A stretch of 64,000 nt of DNA from Allomyces macrogynus ATCC 38327. Its lineage: Eukaryota; Blastocladiomycota; Blastocladiomycetes; Blastocladiales; Blastocladiaceae. The position numbers were made by a program, and so were the translations under genes. Below are positions 44,890-56,185 of the stretch, piece after piece. The notes beneath the pieces are model-generated. The model was not told where the DNA came from. It searched no databases and saw only the letters and a list, made by a program, of their open reading frames with translations. Positions within the stretch are counted from its first letter, which is position 1, and every line of letters starts with the position of its first letter. The stretch spans positions 767,001 to 831,000 of the forward strand of contig GG745337.1 in the NCBI GenBank assembly GCA_000151295.1, given 5' to 3'.

Positions 44890-45480
44890 TTGATGGCCGG
44901 AACGGTTAATTTTACGCATCGGTCGTTGATCGCAATCAATTTTCTTGGTCCAAAACCAACCAGCAGCCTGCGATGCACCAAACGCCCGCAACGTCGACAG
45001 AAAATGACTGGAATCACGCGCTGTAGTCGCTTGTTGCAGCACAGGTATCACCTTGCCAATGCGTGAACATGAAAAACAAACAGCAACTCTCTCCCTGCCC
45101 ACCAGAACTCGCAAACCGCAAATTCGCCAGTCATCAATTGCTACCGCTCCCATCACTTCTAATCGTGCGCGCGCATCGTCTTGTGCTCGCTCGATTTCCG
45201 AACCCGAACCCGAACACGAACCCGAGCCCGAACAGGATACGGAGAAGGTCGAGATGGTCAAGGTGGTCGAGGAGCCGAAAAAGTGGATCGTGTCGAGTGT
45301 CGTTTCGCGCGCCAAGTGCGCGATGCTGCGGTTGCTGCCGCGTCGCAACAGCCGTATGCATACGATCTGAGAGCCGGATTGAGGGTGGACGAGGTTCATG
45401 TCGGCGTTTTGGTTTCTCTGTTTTTCCCTATCTTTTTGTGATCCCCAAACTTCCCGCCATTTGTGTTCCACATTCCTGTT
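44890..45480 (-). repeat. Dispersed repeat modules C and R2 (fullest copy)
   Basis: Read on the minus strand from 45480, this copy carries in one run the parts found separately at 2561-2740, 3062-3240 and 31738-31840. In addition it has a tandem (cgaacc/gggttc-like) tract at about 45197-45235. Its 223-codon open frame has no domain I recognise. Confidence 0.7.
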
Positions 45481-46101
45481 CATTTCGAGACGCCTGCGCC
45501 ACTGGCCACGGCCGGGCGTCTCATCTTATTTGCTGGTGTTCTCGTCGGAAAGTGATAACCATTGTTGCGTTGTCGTGTTTTCAAATTCGGATTCATGGAT
45601 CGCAATGGAGAAAGGTCGACGAAGAGTTAAGATCTGTGGATGTCAGTTGAACTGCCCACGGCCCTTTTTCAGTGACTTTCAAAATGTTCCAGTTCGTCCA
45701 AGCTCTGCCCGAATATTGAAGGCACGACAATACGCCCCGACGCTTCCCCACCTATTTCGTCGGTGATTGTAATCGCGACGATCATGAATTGCGATGGCGG
45801 CTGTGGACATGAACCCTCGCAACACTTCGAGATCCATACCGTGCCGCCGTCCTTGGCGGTGCGCGTATGGCTCGGCAACCCAGAAGACCAGAGCATGCTG
45901 ATGGTCCAAGGTAAAGCACGAAGAAATGATTGATTGCTCATCGAAATGCCTCCCAGCATCACTTCAAGGCGGAAAGTGAGAATGCACGAACCAGCGCAAA
46001 ACCCCATCCAAATGCAAGCAAGAACTAACTTCTCCACTCTGACCCTGCACTCTTTTTCGCCAACGCGTCACTCCCTCCACCGCCGCTCCTGGCACGCACG
46101 C

Positions 46102-48161
46102 TCACGCGGCCGTCGGCACCCCGTACGCGCGCAACGCCTTCTGGCTAAAGAACCGCACGTCCGGATCCGCATCGCTCCCAAGCTTGACGAGCACCGGCAC
46201 CATCGCTTCAGCCACCTTGGCATTCATGAGCGGCGCGGCCAGCGCCTCGAGCGCCTTGGCGACATTGAATCGAATGTTCGGAATCGGGTCCTGCGCCAAA
46301 TTCGCGAGCGTCGGCAAAATATGCGCACGAAGCAAATCGTCCGGCACGACGGGCGCGAGCGTGGCCATGGCGAGCACCGTCGTCATCCGGTACAGGTAAT
46401 TCGGGTTCGCGGCCATGGCAATCACTTGCGGCAACAACCAGTCGCGTGTCCAGTGCGGCCCAAAGCCCGACGCCAGGTGCTTGAGGTTCGCGCACGCGGC
46501 TTCGCGGATCGCAAAGACCGGGTCCCCGAGCCACGCCATGCACAGCGGGCCGAGCTTGTCGGTGAAAAAGTCGCGGCCGAGCTGTTGCGCGAGAAGGGGC
46601 ATGTACTCGATGATGGCCCCGCGCACGCGCCACTGCTTGTCCTCGGCGAGTTCGACGATCGCGGGCAAGAGGGATTGCGCGAGCAGGTCGATGCCAATCA
46701 CCGAATGCACTTGGTCGAGCTTGGCGATCAGCGCGAGCCGCACGTCCGAGAACTCGTCCTTGAGCAGTTGCAGCATTAGCGCGAGCAGGTGATCAATCGT
46801 CGCGTCACGACCAAGCAGTGGTGCGAGGGCCGCGATCTGGGCGGCAATCGCCGCACGCACGTGTTGCGACGCGTCCGTGACGAGGTCCTTGACGCACGGC
46901 ACGAGCGACGCGAGCACGGTGCCCGGGTCGCGCACGAGCACAGCGAACGCCGGCAGCTGCCCCGCCGCAGCACTACGCACTTCGGCCTCACCATCGCGCA
47001 GTAGTGCGACGTAGGCGTGCACGAGGTCCGGATCGACGGCGGCTACGGGTGCGACAATCATGACGGGCACGTCGACGGAACTACCCGCGGGACTGCCGCC
47101 GGCGCCAATGGCCTTGGCGAGCGCGTGGTACTGGGTCGCAGCCGCGTGCCGCACGCGCCACGACTTGTCGGTGACGAGTTGCAGGAACGTGGCGAGCAGG
47201 CGTGACTTGACCGTGTCGCTGTCGAGCGATTCGGCGAGGGCGAGGAAGATGGCGACGGTGAGCAGGCGCACCGAGTCTTGCTCGTCGGCGGCGAGCTCAG
47301 TGAAGAGCTGGATCATTTCGTTCTTGAGGTGCTCCGGATGCACCTTCTTGACGAGAGCCTGTGATGCGGAAAACGTGGTCAAAGAGGTAACCTCCAAATC
47401 GCGAGGGAGTGGAGGGGACGTACGGGCATGCTTCCAGCAGCAGCGCGGCGAACCATGGGCGTGTCGTCGTGCGCGAGGTTGGCAAACATTCTGCTCATCC
47501 ACCACCTTCACGTTAGCCCTTCGCTCGTCACCCAAATCTCCAAACACGTCCGATCGTACTTGCGCAGCTCATCCTGCATCTCCGGCCGCACCGACGGGTA
47601 GGCGTGCGCAAACAGCCCACACGCCGACGTCTTAGACGTGAACCATTCGCCGTTCGCAAGCCGTTTGATGAGCGGCACGAGCGCATCCTCGACCTGGTGC
47701 GGCGCAAGCACCGCAGCAATCTTGCCAATCGACTCGACGGCTTGGTCACGCACGACCGTTTCCTCTGCGGCAGCGAGCGACTCGAGCGCTGGCAAGAGCA
47801 GGTGTGCCGACGGCGGGCCGCCAATGTAGTCGACGAGCTGTGCAAGTTCTTCGCCGAGCGCACGCAGGACCTCGTCCTCGTCGTTGACGGCCTCTGTGAC
47901 AAGAGGGAGGGATCAGGTCTCTGTGTCGGCTGTTCGCACAAGCACCACGGTGCACATACTCTCAAGGAACGGGATCAGCTCGGCGCGCGCGCGGTCCGGG
48001 CCGAGAGCGAGGGCAATCGTGGTCAGACGGCGCACGGCGGCGAGCCGGTTGATGATATCCTCGTGCTTGAGCTCGTCCATGAGAATGACAATGGGCAGCG
48101 CGTCGTCGGCGGTCGCGCCGGCAGCGGCCAAGCCCGGGACAATGCCCTGCATTGGGTCCAT
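46102..48161 (-). CDS. TPD3: PP2A scaffold subunit A (PR65/Tpd3)
   Basis: HEAT-repeat scaffold that holds the catalytic and regulatory subunits of protein phosphatase 2A. Exons 48161-47960, 47893-47560, 47490-47424 and 47358-46102 join in frame to 619 residues, close to the usual length of about 590-635. Family blocks: PIVILMDELKHEDI, RLTTIALALG, LAQLVDYIGGP, VVRDQAVESI, IKRLANGEWF, ACGLFAHAYPS, DDTPMVRRAAAGSM, DEQDSVRLL, DKSWRVRHAAA, IGIDLLAQSLLPAIVELAED, NYLYRMT and PNIRFNVAKALEAL. About 15 HEAT repeats cover the length. Divergent from the unrecognised gene at 48671. Confidence 0.95.
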
Positions 48162-48670
48162 ATGACTTGGGGTTCGAAACGGTGCAGTCGGCGCGTCCAG
48201 CGCGCTTGGTAGGGATGAATGCCGGAAGAGCGCGGATCACTGCCAGAACAGCTTGGGCGAGACAGGACCGGATCTGCTGCGTGCTTGCCGCGAGTTGGAG
48301 GCGGTGATTGCTGGTCGAGAACGGCCCGAATGCGCACAATGGCGGCGCGGAAGAGCCGAGTTGGAAAGAGATCAGCAACGATGCCGACCTTGGAGGAAGA
48401 GCAAGAGCATCGGCCGAGGACGCGTGGTTGCTCCCGCAACGTGACTCCACGAAAGACGCGTTTTGCTGCGACTTCTGCTTTTCGTCCCTGACCTCTTGCG
48501 GCCTCTTGCTCCCGCTTCCTCGAAACGTGCTGCAGCAACCATTTTGGGCGGGGTTGTCAAGGTCTGCACGACGCCCGACTTGCTGCAAAACGAGCGAACC
48601 AGTCAGGAAATGACCTAGCTGCCGTCGTGACCCACGCAAACTCGGCGCTCGATAGACCAACATTTGCACC
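48162..48670. promoter_or_regulatory. Shared upstream region of PP2A-A and the gene at 48671
   Basis: 509 bp between divergent start codons. No TATA box or repeat was seen. Confidence 0.45.
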
Positions 48671-49992
48671 ATGTCGCGCGAGCTGGAGCGGCCGCGCGGC
48701 CGTACCAAGAGCGTGGAACGGTCCCCGTCGTCAGCGCGACCAAAAGAGGCCGAGAGAATTGCAATACGACCAGACACGGCAGGACGGCGACCAGCAAGCC
48801 GCAGCCTGTCCCGCCAGCGCCAGGCGTCGTCACACGGCCTTGGGCAAGATCAGGTTGCTCAAGACGGGCTTCAGCAACAAGACGAGCCGCTCCCGTCGTA
48901 CGGTCGCATTACCAAGGGTGCTGACGACGTGCTCGCCCTCTACAACGGCGACGAGGCCGAGTACGACACGGTGGTCCGTCAACAAACTTCCCCTGCTGCC
49001 CCTCGGACCACTGCGTTGGCTTACCCCCCTCTTCATTTGCTCTCCCGACTTAGAACACCCTCTTCCTCGCTCTACAAGCGCACTTCCCGCCAACGTCTGC
49101 GCGGCACGTCTGCCTCACGCACGACCGCGCGCTCTACGCGCACATTGTCGGCGATGTCGTGCGACTGCACGCCCACCTCACATCGCAGTCCCCATCCCAC
49201 TCGCTCGCTGCGCGCATCCGCGCAGCAACCTACTTTTACCTGCACCGTGTCGCCGTCGCGTTCCACCGTTCTACCATGACGCGCCCGCCGCTCGTCAAGG
49301 GCGATCCGACGGCACCCGCTGCCTTCCATCACCGCTTGTCGCTCATGCACATGTACGGCCGGATTGTCAAGCACTTGGAGCGTCGCGACGCGCAGATGGG
49401 GGCGGCGGAGCGGGTGGAGAGGGGAAGGCCGGCGTCACCGAGTCAGCGCACGCGGTCGGGCTCGGCGCAGCGTAGAGCCGACGATGCCGAGCTGAGTCGC
49501 GACCGGCCACCGACGGCGCGAGCTCGCTCAAGTGAGTCACGGCCTGGGTCAAGCTCACCCACGCGATTGTTGGGCTCGCGTAGTCCAAGTCACTCGCCGA
49601 CCCGTGGACTATCCCTGGACCGGCACCTCGCCCAATCACCACTACACTCGCCCGAGCGGGATGATCAGGACCCTGACCTACCGGACGAGTCCGCCGCAGA
49701 CGTGCAGTTCGACTGGCGACTCGTTTGCCACGCTGAGTCTGTCCTTGTCGATCTCGCCACGCGGCACGGCATGACCGAGTCCATCCCGGCCAAGTGCGAC
49801 CGCTTGTGGCCCACGCACTCGATCGACCTCGCGGTCCCGCTCCCACGACAACTGCTCGCGCTCCTCGCTGACCCGAACCCGTTCCCGCCGCCCAATACGG
49901 CAGCACCCGAGGACTGGACACAGGCCGTGCACGACGTGGCGCTCGTTGCGCACTTGCTGGCCCTGATCACTTTGTCGCGGCACGGCGCGTAG
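48671..49992 (+). CDS. Unrecognised two-exon protein
   Basis: No family recognised. Exon 1 (48671-48973) starts MSRELERPRGRTKSVER and is basic and Ser-rich, with SLSRQRQ and a Gln run. It ends in an acidic stretch LALYNGDEAEYDTV. Exon 2 (49054-49992) joins in phase 0 and holds a folded helical part: NTLFLALQAHFPP, HVCLTHDRALYAHIVGDVV, AARIRAATYFYLHRVAVAFH and HRLSLMHMYGRIVKHLERRD. Then follow about 100 disordered Ser/Arg/Pro residues with SP and RS motifs, and a last helical block VCHAESVLVDLATRHGMTES to VHDVALVAHLLALITLSRHG. The donor could be 48974 or three bases earlier. Total 413 residues. The repeated SP/RS sites suggest phosphorylation, which is inference. Confidence 0.7.
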
Positions 49993-50136
49993 ACTATTGC
50001 CGAAGACGAGACGTGACTGTTCTTCTGAAAAATACATCTCTGGTTTGTGAACACAGCCCGACCAAAACAAGAACTCGAGTTTGAGAGCTTAGTGCATGAT
50101 CAAAACGCAGCATCCAATCCAAATTCAAATTACCAT

Positions 50137-52016
50137 CTAGTCCATCTTCCCGCCCTTCCCACTCCTTCCCTCACCCACCTGGCGCTCCGGCACCCGCGCG
50201 CCGGCCATACACGCCATGAGCGCCGAATCCACGCCATCCAAGAACGCCTCCATCGAAAAACAATCGTGTGCGCGGGCCCTTGCCGCCCGAGCAACACTCC
50301 GGCGCTGGTCCGGCGCCAACCCCAGGACCCACTCGACCCCCTGCGCAAATGCCGCGACCAACTCCTTCCCCTCCTGCTCGTCCCCAGCTCCATGCACCTT
50401 GCGCACCATATGGTCCAAATCGACCGCGTCCAAATCGAGTGTCGATGCGCGCTGCTGCGCGGTCGTCGCGCACAAGTACCCCGTGACGCGATGCGCAACG
50501 GACTCGGCGGGCCCGCCGTTCCCGAGAGCGACGACGGGCACGCCAGAGTACATGGCTTCGACGGGCACAATCCCGAAGTGTTCGTAGGCGGGCGTGTAGA
50601 GTAAGGCCGCGGCGTGGGCGAGAAGAGACTGTTTTGCGGGCTCTGGGACCGAGGGCAGGAAGACGAGCCGGGTACTGGGGGAAATGGACGGTGGAGACGT
50701 GGTGGCGCGGCGCGTGGCGAGCGCGTGGGTCTCGTGCTCGAGACCGAGAACGTCGGCGTGCCGGATGAGCGATTCTAGGGTCGCCTTGTTTTCGGGGACG
50801 CGTGGGTCGAAGCCGCCTAAATCCATCAACGAGATTAGTTTCCTGGATCCATTCAATTAGGGAGGAAGGGTCAACGCGTACCGGCCAGTACGAGCACCGC
50901 GTTCTTGGGCGCGACGCGCGCAAACGCGTCGAGTGCGAGCTTGACGTTCTTTTTCCGCTCGAACCGGTTGATCGAGAGAAGGATGCGCGTTTTGGGCGGG
51001 AAAATGAGCGGCATCCCCGCCGACGTGGGGCCTTTGCTGGATGCAGGCGACGCCGCGGCCGCTGGTTCGGGCACGCCCGGGTAGACAACGGCGGGTACGT
51101 GGCGGATCGACGGGAACGACTGGTGGAAGACGGCGCGCGTGAACTTGGAGTTGACGACGATCTCGTCGGCCATGGCTAAAGCGGGTGGCGAGGGTCAGTC
51201 TGAGACATGGGTACCGGTTTCAGGCCCAGTGAATGAGTGGGTACCGGTCGTCTTTTCCTCGATCCAGTCAAACGGAACCCGGTAGACCGCCTTGAGCTTG
51301 GACTTGCGCGGGGCGAGCAGCTTGTCCGGGAAATGACAGTAAAATAGCACGCGCGCACCCGTCCACTTGAGCAACGGCACCCCGACCGAAATCTGGTCCA
51401 CAAAGTACACGTCTGGCCGCGCGCTCGGGCGCACCACGTGCATCACGACCAAGTACGCGCACAACCACAGGTTACGGAGCCACGCGCACAGGACGTGCAT
51501 CCCACCGGCAATCGACCGCGGCAGCCAGTCGCCATGGACCGAGACGTTGAGTGTGCCGTCGCTCGTTTCCGGGAAACAGTGCCGCGAGTCGTGGTGCGAC
51601 GTAAAGACGCGCACCGTGTGCCCGCGCGACTGCAGGCCCACGGCGGCATCGACGATCAGACGCTCGGCGCCGCCAATGCCGAGGTCTGGGTGGACAAAGG
51701 CGACAGTGAGCCGGCGCGGTGGCGGTGCATCGTCGTGGTTATTGCCGTTCGCGGCCATGCTGGGTTCGCCGTTGCGGGTACCGGTAGCGCGCGCGGTGCT
51801 CGAACTGCTGGAGCCGGCCGGACTGGATGCGGTTGCGGCAGAGACTGCCATGGCGGCAGTCTGACTAGTTGGATTGATGGCAACGAGCCGGTGCACGGCC
51901 ACGATGGTCGCTGAACACGCGAGCAGGGCAAGGACCGCGAGCGTGGGCCAGAGCGGGTTGGTGGGCACGGAGGCCGACTCGGGGCCGGACGGGGCGCCGT
52001 GCGCCATCGGTTGCAT
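50137..52016 (-). CDS. ALG2: ALG2 alpha-1,3/1,6-mannosyltransferase
   Basis: GT4 glycosyltransferase on the cytosolic ER face that adds the second and third mannose (alpha-1,3 and alpha-1,6) to the dolichol-linked N-glycan precursor. Exons 52016-51245, 51175-50882 and 50816-50137 join to 581 residues. The N-terminus has a membrane segment (LWPTLAVLALLACSATIVAV) and a Ser/Ala linker. Catalytic domain blocks: VAFVHPDLGIGGAERLIVDA, VRVFTSHHD, DQISVGVPLL, FYCHFPDKLL, IVVNSKFTRAVF, LLSINRFERKKNVKLALDAF, LYTPAYEHFGIVPVEAM and GVPVVALGNGGPAE (the donor-sugar EX7E region). The tail is Lys/Gly-rich. Divergent from the UBR-box gene over 292 bp. Confidence 0.94.
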
Positions 52017-52308
52017 CTACTTCGTCGCGTGCAATCGCGATTTGCAGATTTGCAGTCGTCTTTGCGTCTTTCAGCGCGGCCACGCGTCCCACGACACGAC
52101 AAAACGAAGCCGAACGCCAGCGCGGCAGGGAGACACACGCGCGTGACTTGCGCGCCGCGACCGAGTCAGACGTGCAGGTCGCATCGTCCTTTCGTACATT
52201 TCCAAACCAGCTTGAATCGCCGCTTCCCGCACACCTTCGTCCAAAAATCCACGCGACGCTCGCTTTCCTGGCGACCCCGACTTGCCGCTCTGCAATTCAG
52301 CTGCCGTT

Positions 52309-53009
52309 ATGGACCTGATGGATGTTGTCCCACCCGCCCCCGCCGCACCCAGCGCCGCCTACACGAAAACGCGCGAGCACCTCGCCAACCCGCCGCTCGA
52401 ACCAACCCCAGCCTTGTCATCAGCAGCCCTCTCCTCGGCACTCGCAACCTCCACCGGCTACGGTCCCGAAATCACGGTCCCGGAGCTCTTTGAGAACCTC
52501 ACGACCACGGTGTTGCCCGGCTTCACCCTCCCAGCCGCCCCACCCGAGGGAACCACGTCACGTATCCCCGCGGCCGCAGGTGGTCCACCGCCCGAGCACC
52601 CAGCCGCCACGGCAAGTGCCGCAGCCATTGTCATGGCGTTGGCCATAGCGACGCCCGCGCCAGAACTGCAAGAGGAGACGCCGCGTGAGGCCGTTGCGTG
52701 CGGCCGCGTCTTTCGCAAGGGCGATATCATTTACCGGTGTGCGACGTGCGCGCTCGATTCGACGTGTGTGTTGTGCGGACCGTGTTTTAACGCGCAGGAG
52801 CATGTGGGGCACACGACGTTTGTCTACACGTCGTTGGGTGGCGGGTGCTGCGATTGCGGGGTACGTTGCGCTGCTGCTGATGGTGGAGGCGACGTGGTTG
52901 GGATGGAGTGCAGACTGACGAAGGCCGTTCGGACGTGGAAACATAGGATCGCGAGGCGTGGGTCGTGCCGCTCAAGTGCGGCATCCACGGCCAAATTTCC
53001 CTGCCGTGA
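52309..53009 (+). CDS. Solo UBR-box (N-recognin type zinc finger) protein
   Basis: Exons 52309-52860 and 52947-53009 join in phase 0 to 204 residues. Residues 1-125 are Ala/Pro-rich and low complexity. Then comes a UBR box: VACGRVFRKGDIIYRC, CALDSTCVLCGPCFNAQEH, GHTTFVYTSLGGGCCDCGDR, EAWVVPLKCGIHG. The Cys/His spacing and the CCDCGD-xEAW core fit Ubr1-type N-degron receptors, which bind basic N-terminal residues. In Ubr1 the box is followed by some 1,700 residues with an adaptor fold and RING; here a TGA comes 21 codons after the splice. A further exon would overlap the convergent gene at 53141. It could be a truncated UBR1 copy or a real small UBR protein. Confidence 0.75.
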
Positions 53010-53140
53010 AACCGTCTCATCCTGTCGATAATACATTGTACATGCGTATTGTCGTTGTTGCTATTGGCCAAGACCGTTTCACCCCTGTCTCGGCACTTGT
53101 CTCAGGGGGTTCACCTATCCCCCGTCCACAGCGGCATGCC

Positions 53141-54469
53141 TTACAATACGCCCTCCTCCTCGTCCTCCTCCTTCTCCTCGACTTGATCCCACACCTGCAT
53201 CCACCGCGACCCCGGCACCTGCTCGCGCAACGCGCCCGACTCGACATCAAACACGTCCTCCCACACGGGCCCACCTTCGCCAGCCAACCTCACCTGCCGC
53301 AAGAAGCACGCCGTCCACGGCACGACCATCCCGCGCGACTCGTCCACGTACTTTTCATAATCCTTGTCCAACTGCTCGGGGCTCACATCATGATCAATCC
53401 TCGAAAACGCGCCGCGCTGCAACGAGAACCGCGGCCGGGTAATACTCCAGTCACGGCCAGGGGTCGAGTCGAACGTGGCCGCGCGACCGGTGCGAACGTA
53501 CGGTAATGCGCACGCGAACCCGCAGTACGGTAACCGCGCGGTCAGCGCCTTGAGTGAGGCGGAGATGGAGACCGGGTCGGTGAACTGCGCGTAGTAGTAG
53601 ACGGTCGGGAGTGAGGTCGTGTTGTGGTGAGGGATGATCGCGGCGATGGCGACGGTCACGGATTTGGGCAGCGATACGCCGCGCGCCGCGAACGAGTCGG
53701 CGAATGAGATGACGGATGCGGCGGTCGTGGAGACGGCGACCACGTCGGCTTGGTCGATACAGGCCAACGCCCATTGCGGGCCTGTCACGACAGGCACGTT
53801 CGCCGGAACCGCCGCCGGCCGCGTCTGGCCCGGCTCAAGGTTCACCATGCTCCACTGGATGCAGTTGCGCACGACCACGAGCCATGGCCACTGGAATGTC
53901 TTGTCGCTTTCAGCGAGCGGGTGCCGCGCGGCATCGTCGACGAGCCAGACCGACGACATCCCACTGCCGAGATCGCGATTCGCCGGCGGCGTAATCACGC
54001 CTTGGTCCAGCAAGTAATTGACGGTTGTGTTGGTCACGGCCTCGAAATCGGCGCAACACGCGTCGTAGACGACACAGGCCGCGTCGCACCGGCATGGCGG
54101 ATGCTTGGCGAGGGTCGGCGATTCGCGATGCCGCCACGACCACGACCAGGCGTCGGCGCACGTCGAGTTCGGGTTGGGGTGGCGGAGGTTGGGCGGCGGG
54201 TCGCCGGTGGCGAGCGGTATGGGCGGGAGCGGCCGCGTCAGCGCGAGCGGGTTGAGAATGATGCTTGTTGTGGGCACGAATACGAGCAGCAGCAGGGACA
54301 CGGTCCCGGCGAGCGCTAGACCGGCGAGAAAACTGCGCGAGACGTTGGTGGAGCGCGCAGGTGTGGAAACAGGCTCATCGTCGTCGAAGTTGTCGTGGTC
54401 GTCGTCGCTACAGGCGAGCAGCGGCACGGTAGCGTGGTCGCGGGGCGACTTGGGCCGGTCGGCAGGCAT
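53141..54469 (-). CDS. Single-pass membrane protein with somatomedin-B-like domain
   Basis: Single exon, 442 residues from the ATG at 54469; an in-frame ATG pair at 54664/54661 would add 64-65 residues. A short acidic N-terminus precedes one membrane segment (FLAGLALAGTVSLLLLVFV), giving a type II topology with the bulk outside the cytosol or in a lumen. Next comes a compact Cys pattern: CADAW, CRCDAACVVYDACCADFEAV. This matches the core of somatomedin-B domains (CxCDxxCxxxxxCCxDFE). The remaining 300 residues have N-glycosylation sequons (VTNTTVNYL, HNTTSLP) and no family I recognise, and they end in an acidic tail. The coding end lies 130 bp from the stop of the convergent UBR-box gene. Confidence 0.7.
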   Translation of the reverse strand: MPADRPKSPRDHATVPLLACSDDDHDNFDDDEPVSTPARSTNVSRSFLAGLALAGTVSLLLLVFVPTTSIILNPLALTRPLPPIPLATGDPPPNLRHPNPNSTCADAWSWSWRHRESPTLAKHPPCRCDAACVVYDACCADFEAVTNTTVNYLLDQGVITPPANRDLGSGMSSVWLVDDAARHPLAESDKTFQWPWLVVVRNCIQWSMVNLEPGQTRPAAVPANVPVVTGPQWALACIDQADVVAVSTTAASVISFADSFAARGVSLPKSVTVAIAAIIPHHNTTSLPTVYYYAQFTDPVSISASLKALTARLPYCGFACALPYVRTGRAATFDSTPGRDWSITRPRFSLQRGAFSRIDHDVSPEQLDKDYEKYVDESRGMVVPWTACFLRQVRLAGEGGPVWEDVFDVESGALREQVPGSRWMQVWDQVEEKEEDEEEGVL

Positions 54470-55013
54470 GCTGGCTGGGTCGAGCTGCGGCTTCTGCGTA
54501 GTCTGTTCACCACTGGTATCCGCTGCAGGTATCCGCTGGAAAAATGGTGGCAGAGGGGACTTCGCGGGTGGGCGAGCCTGACTGGCGAGCCGAAGTCGAG
54601 GTTGGTTCGCAACGCGGCTCGCGTTGATGGCCGAGCCACCGCCCGTGTTGGCAGCGAACATCATTCGGAAACGTGACCGCGTTTGATAAATCGCAACACA
54701 CGTGTGCCGCAGACACCTGCCACACCTGTCGCACCAGGTCCTCTGTTTCCGCACCGCCGTCGGCCACGTCCTCGCCAACGTTGCGGCCCAAACCCATCGC
54801 CGACTTGGCCTTCCCCCACCACCACACCCGCTGCTGACGACGCGCCCCGACTTGCCGCGTTGCCTCGCACACGGCCTCCACTGCCAGCCCCCGCCGCGTC
54901 GTTCCCGCCCGTGTCCGCGCCCGCGACACGTCTTCGAACCGCCGCCACCAACTCTCAACTCGCGCGCCGCGCCTCGACCAACTCAAGCATCGACCAACCA
55001 ACCGACCACAACC
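54470..55013. promoter_or_regulatory. Upstream region of UBC6 and of the divergent membrane-protein gene
   Basis: 544 bp between divergent starts. The minus-strand gene may begin at 54664, which would shorten this to about 350 bp. C-rich on the plus strand at 54800-54960; no TATA box seen. Confidence 0.45.
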
Positions 55014-56185
55014 ATGGCCGCCAACGCCGCATTCAAGCGTCTGACCAAGGAATACAAGGCGATCGTCGTGTCGCCGCCGCCGGTAGGCCATCCCTCCGCG
55101 ACAATCGCACCGCCGCGAACTGCGCCTCCCACGACCACAACACGATGCTAACCCGGTCCGCGTCCGCCTCTGCATAGCTGCTCACGGCGCGCCCGCTCGA
55201 AAACAACATTCTCGAGTGGCACTTTCTGTTGCATGGCCCACCCGATACGCTCTACCACGGCGGCGTCTACTGGGGCAAGCTCGTCTTCCCGCCGCAGTAC
55301 CCTTACAAACCGCCGTCGATCCGCATGTTGACGCCGAATGGCCGCTTTAAGCCGGGCGACCGCATCTGTCTCAGCATGTCCGACTTCCACCCGGATACCT
55401 GGAACCCGGCCTGGTCGGTCGCCACAATCTTATCGGGTCTGCTGTCGTTTATGGCCACGGACGAGGTCGCAGCGGGGACCGTGGCGGGCACGCCGTCGCA
55501 GCGCAAGGCGTTGGCTGCGACGAGCCATGCGTGGAACCGTGAGCAGAAGGTGTACAAGGGTACAGCGCGCACACACTTTATGTTTTCCTTCGGAGCAAAT
55601 CACGTCACTGACTGCGCGTCTTGTGTCTCCACAGAGGTATTCCCGGAATTCTGCTCCGACGAGAAGCCTGTCTTTGGCGGATCCTACGATGCTCCACCCA
55701 AAGACGTCGTCGTCGCTCCGTCCGCCCCCGCTCCTGTTCCTACCCGTACCCCTGCCCCTGCCTCCTCATCACCCGCCGTGCCCGTCGAATCCATTGCCGC
55801 TGCAACGCAACCACCTGCGCCGACATCCGTACCTGATGCTACGACCGCACCTGTTACCCCCGCGGCTACGACACCGGCACCGGCACCAGCACCTTCTGCG
55901 CCTGCTGGGCTCCGTGCACGCACCGTCATGACCGCGCACGCCGCGGCCGACGCGGTACACTGCCACCCGCCGGCGCGTGGTGCCGCGGCTGCTGCAGCTG
56001 CAGCGAATGCAGGATCCGTGACGACTCCATCGGTGAGCGCTGTGACCACGGCGGCAGCACCGTCACCGCTCGTCCGGTACAAGTGGCTCGTGGTCGCGTT
56101 CCTTGTCTGGTGCTACCTGTTTGTCTCGCGGATTGCTGTGCGGTTCTTCCCGCAGGCGACGGCCGCGAGCAGTGCGGCCGCGTGA
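55014..56185 (+). CDS. UBC6: ER ubiquitin-conjugating enzyme Ubc6 (E2 J family)
   Basis: Tail-anchored E2 of ER-associated degradation, partner of Doa10-type ligases. Exons 55014-55082, 55178-55559 and 55635-56185 give 333 residues. The E2 fold reads KRLTKEYKAIVVSPPP, ENNILEWHFLLHGPPDT, GKLVFPPQYPYKPPSIRMLT and the active-site Cys in NGRFKPGDRICLSMSDFHPD (about residue 88). The SMSDFHPDTWNPAWS segment lacks the HPN tripeptide, as is usual for Ubc6. A low-complexity Ala/Pro/Thr linker of about 120 residues leads to a C-terminal membrane anchor (WLVVAFLVWCYLFVSRIAV). Confidence 0.94.

Larger units (their letters stand above)
43250..46101. other. Gene-poor repeat island between Pumilio and PP2A-A genes
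   Basis: 2.85 kb without a supported intact gene. It holds T-rich sequence at 43500-43700, a C-rich microsatellite (44124-44154), a fragment of the Dicer-type helicase 3' end (44154-44234), about 0.8 kb of its flank in inverted duplication, and repeat module R2 at about 44.9-45.48 kb. Minus-strand frames at 44529-45017 and 44812-45483 run through repeat sequence. From 45500 to 46101 I see nothing beyond short open frames. Confidence 0.6.

Noticed and set aside
44529..45483. Overlapping minus-strand frames of 162 and 223 codons as genes
   Set aside because: They run through dispersed repeat modules whose other copies are not open in the same frame.
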